Positions 8,069 to 11,989 of a DNA stretch of 11,989 nt are shown here, piece by piece. Source of the DNA: Dehalococcoidia bacterium (GTDB lineage: Bacteria; Chloroflexota; Dehalococcoidia; Dehalococcoidales; Fen-1064); NCBI GenBank assembly GCA_003153955.1, contig PMCB01000102.1:241-12229 (forward strand), given 5' to 3'. Numbering within the stretch: the stretch's first letter is position 1; each line of letters starts with the position of its first letter. The position numbers and the translations under genes were made by a program. The notes beneath the pieces were generated by a model, which was not told the DNA's origin, did not search any database, and worked only from the letters and a program-made list of their open reading frames with translations.

Positions 8069-8096
8069 CAGGTGACTTTTGATTCAATTGCACCTG
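8069..8096 (+). promoter_or_regulatory. Inverted repeat in the bS21 leader
   Basis: CAGGTG (8069-8074) pairs perfectly with CACCTG (8091-8096) across a 16-base loop. It ends only a few bases before the AAAGGA ribosome site at 8104-8109, so it could modulate bS21 translation. Ribosomal protein leaders are often autoregulatory, but a specific protein site cannot be shown here. Confidence 0.35.
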
Positions 8097-8118
8097 CACT
8101 CGGAAAGGATGGTTTATC

Positions 8119-8307
8119 ATGTCCGCTGATGTTGTTTTACATCCGGGAGAATCCCAGGAATCACTGCTACGCCGCTTCCAGAAAATGGTTCAAACCAGCG
8201 GTATCCTCAAAGAATTCAGGGCCCACCAGCGTTTTATGACGAAACGGGATGCCTATCTGCTTAAAGCTAAAAATCACGCCAGAAGGAACAAGCGTCAAGC
8301 CCGGTAG
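8119..8307 (+). CDS. rpsU: Small ribosomal subunit protein bS21
   Basis: The 62-residue basic protein has the bS21 layout. An N-terminal strand (VVLHPGESQESLLRRFQKMV) carries the family's LLRRF-like core, then a GILKEFR helix, then a Lys/Arg-rich tail ending RRNKRQAR. In other bacteria bS21 binds the 30S platform near the 3' end of 16S rRNA and aids initiation. The length is within the usual 55-70 residues. The ATG is supported by AAAGGA ending 9 bases upstream. The sigma factor gene follows after 147 bases, resembling the classical rpsU-dnaG-rpoD arrangement without primase. It may be cotranscribed from the promoter at 7921. The symbol is by family recognition. Confidence 0.85.
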   Translation: MSADVVLHPGESQESLLRRFQKMVQTSGILKEFRAHQRFMTKRDAYLLKAKNHARRNKRQAR

Positions 8308-8401
8308 TTGCCGGAAGCAATGATGCTTTTTATTCCCACAGTCTGAAATGCGAGTCTACAGAGACGAACCCGCGCAAGCCTTCTCTCAATGACTACCACC
8401 C

Positions 8402-8419
8402 AACCGGATATTTTCGGTT
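8402..8419 (+). promoter_or_regulatory. Small hairpin upstream of the sigma factor ribosome site
   Basis: AACCG (8402-8406) and CGGTT (8415-8419) form a 5-bp stem with an 8-base loop, about 20 bases before the Shine-Dalgarno AGGAAGG (8441-8447). No T-run follows, so it is not an evident terminator. The rest of the 147-base spacer after bS21 shows nothing I recognise. Confidence 0.25.
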
Positions 8420-8454
8420 AATGAGGTCCGTAGAGTGAACAGGAAGGTGAAAAA

Positions 8455-9897
8455 ATGACGATTGATACCCTGGACTTAACTCCCCGGGAATTGGTTTTGG
8501 ATGTAATGCAAGAGCCGGACTCATTTCCGCGGGAAGAAGCTTTGCTTGCAATAGAAATGGCAGCTGAAAGCAAAGACTCTGAAGTAAACTCCACTGAGGT
8601 TTCGGTTGAGGATAATCAGGAAGTAGAAGAAGACCCCATCCGCCTTTATCTTCACGAAATCGGGCGCGTCCCGCTTCTCTCCGCAAAAGATGAAAAAATT
8701 ACCGCTCGCCGCATTGAGGTTGGCAGGCGGGTTTCTGCAATCAGACATGGTCTTGAAATTGAAGGCAGTCAGGTTTCCGCCAGCCGGATTTTTCTGGAAA
8801 TAATTAAAGACCTCGGTTTGTCCTGGGAAATTATCCGTCAGCTCCAGGAAAGTGTCGGTTTACCGCAAAACACCGGTTTTCAGCAAACAATAACCTCTGA
8901 AAAATTCCGGGTTGCTATCGATGGCGTGATCGATCCGTTAATGGTTCAGGCCATTGCCGATAAATTGGATCTGCCCACTCCGCCGGTAGAGTCACGTCTG
9001 ATTGCCCTTTCTGTCGAAATCGCGCTGTTGCCGGAGAAAGTACTGCTCGCCATCGGCCGTAAAGTGGCGCTGTCCGGTATTCCCGGGCTGGTCATGGAAA
9101 ACAGTTTTATCGCGAAACTGGATGCTAATGAAGTGTTTCTGTCTAAATACCTGGATGAAATCGAGAAAGCGGAAAAAGCAGCTGCTGATTACCTCGCGGA
9201 AGCGAATTTAAGGCTGGTGGTCAGTGTCGCCAAGAAGAATGTTGGGCATGGAATGTCGCTGCTGGACTTGATTCAGGAAGGAAACATCGGCTTAATCCGG
9301 GCTGTAGAAAAATTTAATCCGCATAAGGGTTTTAAATTCAGCACTTACGCCACGTGGTGGATCCGCCAGTCGATTACCCGTTCCATCGCAGACCAGGCAC
9401 GCTCTATCCGCGTACCTGTGCATATGATCGAAACGATTAATAAATTATTGAGAATCAGCCGTAAGCTGACGCAGGAATACGGGCGTGAACCCACCGCTGC
9501 TGAAATCGGACAACAATTGGGGCTTTCCGCTGCCAGAGTGCGCAGTATTATCAAAGTCGCCGAACTGCCGATTTCCCTGGAATTGCCTATGGGAGAGGAA
9601 GCTGATAGTCATCTCGGTGATTTCATCGAAGACCGTAATGCGATCCAACCTTTGGACAGCGCTTCCAAACAACTGCTGAAAGACCAGATCAACGAAGTAT
9701 TATTAACTCTAACCACCAGAGAACAAAGGGTATTGGTGCTCAGATTTGGGCTGGAGGACGGCCGTGGCCGGACGTTGGAGGAAGTAGGTCTGGAGTTTAA
9801 AGTAACCCGTGAGCGCATCCGTCAGATTGAGGCAAAGGCATTACGCAAATTGCGACACCCGAGTCGGAGCCGGAAACTTCGGGATTATTTGGAATAG
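8455..9897 (+). CDS. RNA polymerase sigma-70 family factor, RpoD/SigA-like
   Basis: The 480-residue protein has region 1.2 at about 60-94 ([21 protein letters not shown]). A poorly conserved insert of about 140 residues follows (95-235). Region 2 spans about 236-320, with [28 protein letters not shown] and the -10-recognition/melting segment [15 protein letters not shown]. Region 3 is at about 321-395 ([12 protein letters not shown]...) and region 4 at about 405-475, with the helix-turn-helix [20 protein letters not shown]. It would direct RNA polymerase to -35/-10 promoters like those listed here. Only about 60 acidic residues precede region 1.2, so a full region 1.1 is absent. It could be the housekeeping factor or a group 2 relative, so I give no symbol. 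AGGAAGG lies 7 bases before the ATG. Genes for bS21 upstream and two tiny basic proteins downstream may share its transcript. Confidence 0.93.
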   Translation: MTIDTLDLTPRELVLDVMQEPDSFPREEALLAIEMAAESKDSEVNSTEVSVEDNQEVEEDPIRLYLHEIGRVPLLSAKDEKITARRIEVGRRVSAIRHGLEIEGSQVSASRIFLEIIKDLGLSWEIIRQLQESVGLPQNTGFQQTITSEKFRVAIDGVIDPLMVQAIADKLDLPTPPVESRLIALSVEIALLPEKVLLAIGRKVALSGIPGLVMENSFIAKLDANEVFLSKYLDEIEKAEKAAADYLAEANLRLVVSVAKKNVGHGMSLLDLIQEGNIGLIRAVEKFNPHKGFKFSTYATWWIRQSITRSIADQARSIRVPVHMIETINKLLRISRKLTQEYGREPTAAEIGQQLGLSAARVRSIIKVAELPISLELPMGEEADSHLGDFIEDRNAIQPLDSASKQLLKDQINEVLLTLTTREQRVLVLRFGLEDGRGRTLEEVGLEFKVTRERIRQIEAKALRKLRHPSRSRKLRDYLE

Positions 9898-9970
9898 AGA
9901 AAAAATGAGTTGGTGCCGGTAGGCAATAATAAGAAAAAACATTAATCACAATCGTAAAAGGAAGGTAAAA

Positions 9971-10084
9971 ATGGTCGCATTTCAACATTTTAAGAGAGGC
10001 TCCCATCTGGTTAAATCCCGGATCAACGCCCGGCAGGACCGGAGAAGAAAAGCCCGGAAACTGGGCAAGAACTTTGCGGGGTAA
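9971..10084 (+). CDS. Tiny basic protein, 37 aa, unknown
   Basis: I do not recognise this ORF. It encodes MVAFQHFKRGSHLVKSR followed by a very basic second half (INARQDRRRKARKLGKNFAG), with about 13 Lys/Arg and only one acidic residue. An excellent ribosome site, AAGGAAGG (9958-9965), precedes the ATG at a 5-base spacing, which argues for real translation. It begins 73 bases after the sigma factor stop on the same strand, with no obvious terminator between, so cotranscription is likely. The composition suggests RNA or DNA binding, or a ribosome-associated peptide. Its basic tail loosely recalls that of bS21 upstream, which may be composition rather than homology. Confidence 0.55.
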   Translation: MVAFQHFKRGSHLVKSRINARQDRRRKARKLGKNFAG

Positions 10085-10104
10085 ATATTCTTTATCGTTT
10101 CTTC

Positions 10105-10134
10105 TTGATTACGCAAATGTTATTCTTTTATAAG
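10105..10134 (+). promoter_or_regulatory. Candidate promoter for the second tiny basic ORF
   Basis: TTGATT (10105-10110) is followed after 18 bases by TATAAG (10129-10134), or after 17 by TTATAA. The predicted start, near 10141, lies 29 bases before the 35-codon ORF. This would allow that ORF to be expressed independently of the sigma factor gene. Confidence 0.4.
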
Positions 10135-10169
10135 AGAGATGACATAATTAATTATTTTGGAGCATAAAA

Positions 10170-10277
10170 ATGAGTAATTCCATGAGGCATAAACTCAATC
10201 GTTTGGCCAGGGCTAAAGTCAAAGCAAAACAAAGTAATACCCGCCGCAACGCGACACATGTTAGTAAAAGCTCCTGA
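10170..10277 (+). CDS. Tiny basic protein, 35 aa, unknown
   Basis: I do not recognise this ORF. The product, MSNSMRHKLNRLARAKVKA followed by KQSNTRRNATHVSKSS, has about 10 Lys/Arg and no Asp or Glu. The first part could form an amphipathic basic helix. GGAG (10159-10162) lies 7 bases before the ATG, and a promoter candidate lies just upstream. It follows the 37-codon ORF by 85 bases and shares its size, charge and tail style, so the two may be functionally related. It ends 26 bases before the convergent exported-protein gene. Alternatives are a chance ORF or a decayed ribosomal-protein-like gene. Confidence 0.5.
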   Translation: MSNSMRHKLNRLARAKVKAKQSNTRRNATHVSKSS

Positions 10278-10294
10278 TATCTGATCAATGAGCT
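10269..10294. terminator. Weak hairpin between convergent genes
   Basis: AGCTC (10269-10273) and GAGCT (10290-10294) can pair around a 16-base loop, overlapping the stop of the 35-codon ORF. A T-run (10308-10313) lies 14 bases beyond the stem, too far for a textbook intrinsic terminator. It may end transcription in one or both directions, with low confidence. Confidence 0.25.
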
Positions 10295-10303
10295 ATCGAA
10301 GGA

Positions 10304-11467
10304 TCACTTTTTTGCCAGCTTATCCAATCGGCTGACACTTGTTACATGATCCATTGTGTTCAGAAAATCTTTTAGCGAGCTGCTCTGATTTCTAATGTTC
10401 TGAATTGCTGTGCCGACAGGATCGGTATAAGCCGGGGTATCCGCATAAGTCCCGTAGAAAGCAAAATAAGCCTGGTTCAGTTTGCGGATGTAATAGCCCT
10501 GTGTTTGCAGATAGTCACGCTGTTCGTCCATATATTGTTCCGCCCGGTCGGTTTGCCCCGCTGACAGATACGCATCCACATTCTGCCGGATTTGTCTCAT
10601 GGTGGCATTAAAATCAAAGCCCTGGGCAGATGCCGTTGTTGGGGGCGGATTAGTGGTTGCCGGAAAATAACTTGAGTAATATTTGTCATAAACCTGTTGG
10701 CCGATTTCCGAGCTTACCATACCGGCCAGCGATTCATTCATTGTTATGATGTCCTGACTGCGGGAGATGCCCAGCAAGTCCAGTACATAGCGGAATCCCA
10801 GCGGTTTAAACGCGAGGTACTGGTGTACCCATTCTTCGGTCGCGGCGTTAAGCACATCATGCAGACTGGAATTGGCATTGACAAAAGTCGGGTAGGTGAC
10901 TCCCAACCCCCCCAGTTCCACCACCAGCGCCGAATATCCGGATTCTTCCACCTGATTTTCCAGCTGATTCATCTGATCTGTCGTTAAATTCTGCAGCAGC
11001 AAAACATCCCGTATGCGGTCGATTTGATTTCTGGGTGAAATCACCAGTAAATGCGGCGGTTCTGCCAATTCGAAAGCGATGGGTGGGAAACTCACTCCGA
11101 AAATTGAATCAAATGGGTTGATTATTCCGTTTTGCCGCAAGACTGTTCGAATCTGCAGTCCGATAATTGTTTCCGCCTTTTTCTGCATGGCGGCTGTCTG
11201 GGATGGAGAAAGCGTGTTTTGCTGCGTATCGCTAAAATAATCGATGACCTGTTGGCTATCATTTGCCGATAAGTTCCGGTCGTCCCATGTTTGCCTGATT
11301 TCACCAAAAATAGACCGGACTTCCCAATTGAAAATACTGAAGCGGTAACCCTTAACGGCCTTATCTATGGATTTGTTCAAACCGGATTGCGGCGTCGGTG
11401 CACAGCTCGCCCCGGTTTGTGTAATGACTAATATCAGGCCGATCAGGAAAAATAATTTAAGTTTCAA
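10304..11467 (-). CDS. Exported, probably lipid-anchored protein with degenerate zinc-peptidase-like motif
   Basis: The 387-residue protein begins with a signal peptide: KLK, then a hydrophobic run to about residue 17, then GAS-C22. This Cys could be lipidated, though the -3 residue is Gly rather than Leu/Val. The mature protein would act outside the membrane. A central segment reads ATEEWVHQYLAF (209-220) and then NESLAGMVSSEIG (244-256). That spacing resembles HExxH...E zinc peptidases in which the Glu-rich second helix supplies a ligand. Here the first His is Glu (E211-E212-W-V-H215), so activity is doubtful. A Pro/Thr linker (269-280) leads to a helical C-terminal part with NQAYFAFYGTYAD (331-343). 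I know no name for the family. The start is TTG, supported by AGAGGA 7 bases upstream and by the signal peptide beginning there. It is convergent with the tiny basic ORFs. Confidence 0.75.
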   Translation of the reverse strand: MKLKLFFLIGLILVITQTGASCAPTPQSGLNKSIDKAVKGYRFSIFNWEVRSIFGEIRQTWDDRNLSANDSQQVIDYFSDTQQNTLSPSQTAAMQKKAETIIGLQIRTVLRQNGIINPFDSIFGVSFPPIAFELAEPPHLLVISPRNQIDRIRDVLLLQNLTTDQMNQLENQVEESGYSALVVELGGLGVTYPTFVNANSSLHDVLNAATEEWVHQYLAFKPLGFRYVLDLLGISRSQDIITMNESLAGMVSSEIGQQVYDKYYSSYFPATTNPPPTTASAQGFDFNATMRQIRQNVDAYLSAGQTDRAEQYMDEQRDYLQTQGYYIRKLNQAYFAFYGTYADTPAYTDPVGTAIQNIRNQSSSLKDFLNTMDHVTSVSRLDKLAKK

Positions 11468-11474
11468 ATTCGGA

Positions 11475-11480
11475 TCCTCT
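11475..11480 (-). promoter_or_regulatory. Shine-Dalgarno site supporting a TTG start
   Basis: AGAGGA on the minus strand lies 7 bases before the TTG at 11467-11465. No ATG is present in the signal-peptide region, so this site decides the start. Confidence 0.6.
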
Positions 11481-11514
11481 GGGTTATGGAGGTGAATTTG
11501 CTGTATTACTTTTT

Positions 11515-11523
11515 ATTATAACA
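11515..11523 (-). promoter_or_regulatory. Extended -10 promoter candidate for the exported protein
   Basis: On the minus strand TGTTATAAT gives a perfect TATAAT with an extended -10 TG at the right offset. No -35 is present at 16-18 bases. Transcription would start near 11508, about 40 bases before the TTG start. Confidence 0.4.
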
Positions 11524-11559
11524 AGTTACCCCAATTCGGGTTTTGTCAGTGAAACCTCC

Positions 11560-11590
11560 TTTGTCATTCCTGCATCCGCCTCAGGCGGAT
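11560..11590. repeat. REP-like palindrome with CCGCCTCAGGCGG core
   Basis: ATCCGCCT and AGGCGGAT (11574-11590) are perfect inverted arms around a single C. TTGTCATTCC stands just upstream, as it does for the palindrome at 11769. The shared lead-in indicates one repeat family with variable stem sequence. Confidence 0.55.
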
Positions 11591-11763
11591 CAAAGATCTC
11601 CCTGCCTGCTGACGGCAATAAATTCCAAGCTACAAATACCAACTACCAAATAAATACTAAATCCCATAAAGATATCGAAATACGTAACAAATCTAAATAT
11701 CGAAACTCTGCACACCCTGAGTCCGCAGCCGAAGGGTCTCCCTGTGGTTCACTAAAATCATTT

Positions 11764-11794
11764 TTGTCATTCCCGACCTGATCGGGAATCCATC
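11764..11794. repeat. REP-like palindrome with ATTCCCGA stem
   Basis: ATTCCCGA (11769-11776) and TCGGGAAT (11782-11789) form a perfect 8-bp stem around CCTGA. The lead-in is TTGTCATTCCC and the exit is CCATCC. The stem resembles that of the palindrome at 872-891. Confidence 0.6.
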
Positions 11795-11983
11795 CTTCAT
11801 CCCCACCTTATCCTGATCGCTGATTGCTGAAAGCTGCCCGCTGAAATTCTGATTTTGTATTTTGTATTTTGATATTGCCGAAGGTTCTTCAACTGAAGGA
11901 TAAGGATTTCGACATTAGTATTTCGGATTTTCTGTAATTTGATACTTGATTATTTCTTCAAGAAAAGAGGTGACAAAACCCCC

Positions 11984-11989
11984 TTGACA
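11984..11989 (+). promoter_or_regulatory. Possible -35 element cut by the window edge
   Basis: The window ends exactly in a consensus TTGACA. Any -10 would lie outside, so a promoter for a rightward gene is only suggested. Confidence 0.2.

Larger units (their letters stand above)
7799..8118 (+). other. 320-base gene-free stretch: kinase 3' flank and bS21 leader
   Basis: I see no credible ORF or RNA gene. The first part lacks a clear terminator after the second kinase. From 7921 it holds a consensus promoter and then a leader of about 160 nucleotides before the bS21 gene. The leader contains the perfect palindrome GGCCGCGGCC (8050-8059) and a CAGGTG/CACCTG inverted repeat (8069-8096) just before the ribosome site. 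Confidence 0.6.
11524..11989. other. Gene-free, repeat-rich intergenic region
   Basis: I see no credible gene in this stretch, which runs to the window edge. It holds two palindromes preceded by TTGTCATTCC, AT-rich TAAATACTAAAT and TTTTGTATTTTG tracts, and a GAGTCCGCAGCCGAAGGGTC segment. Together they look like a cluster of decayed dispersed repeats. The last six bases are TTGACA. Confidence 0.6.

Noticed and set aside
11524..11989. CRISPR array or mobile element in the repeat-rich right end
   Set aside because: The repeats are irregular in length and spacing, no spacer pattern exists, and no transposase or terminal inverted repeats are present.

Overview
The window looks like a chromosomal segment of an uncultured bacterium, most plausibly Chloroflexota of the class Dehalococcoidia. 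This is inferred from the protein set: a DUF6282-like hydrolase, a double hot-dog acyl dehydratase, a short basic bS21, and a primary-type sigma factor with a long insert between regions 1.2 and 2. The intergenic DNA also carries palindromes of the GTCATTCCCG type and AT-rich TTTAGTATTTA repeats. No marker here settles the taxonomy. I see no insertion sequence, CRISPR array, tRNA, rRNA or origin.

Left part (1-2340): a 5'-truncated metal-dependent hydrolase-like gene on + converges on a FAS1/MaoC-type acyl dehydratase gene on -. A perfect 8-bp-stem palindrome and AT-rich repeats lie between them. The dehydratase promoter and the promoter of the next block diverge from 2131-2341.

Signalling block (2342-7798, all +): a seven-helix membrane sensor kinase with four PAS domains and a HisKA_2-type core, then an immediately adjacent response regulator with a Cys4 tail, then a soluble PAS kinase with a conventional HisKA core. 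One class of PAS domain occurs once in the first kinase and twice in tandem in the second, so the two kinases exchanged or duplicated sensory modules. The regulator is the only receiver domain here and could serve both kinases.

Transcription/translation block (7799-10277, all +): a consensus promoter (TTGACA-17-TATAGT) and a long leader precede ribosomal protein bS21. Next comes a sigma-70 family factor, then two very small basic ORFs of 37 and 35 codons, each with a good Shine-Dalgarno sequence. The order recalls the rpsU-dnaG-rpoD operon with primase missing. The two mini-ORFs are the most novel-looking items in the window.

Right part (10304-11989): an exported, probably lipid-anchored protein on - resembles a zinc-peptidase scaffold, but the first His of the HExxH-like motif is Glu. 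It is followed by about 500 bases of gene-free, repeat-rich DNA, and a -35-like TTGACA lies exactly at the window edge.
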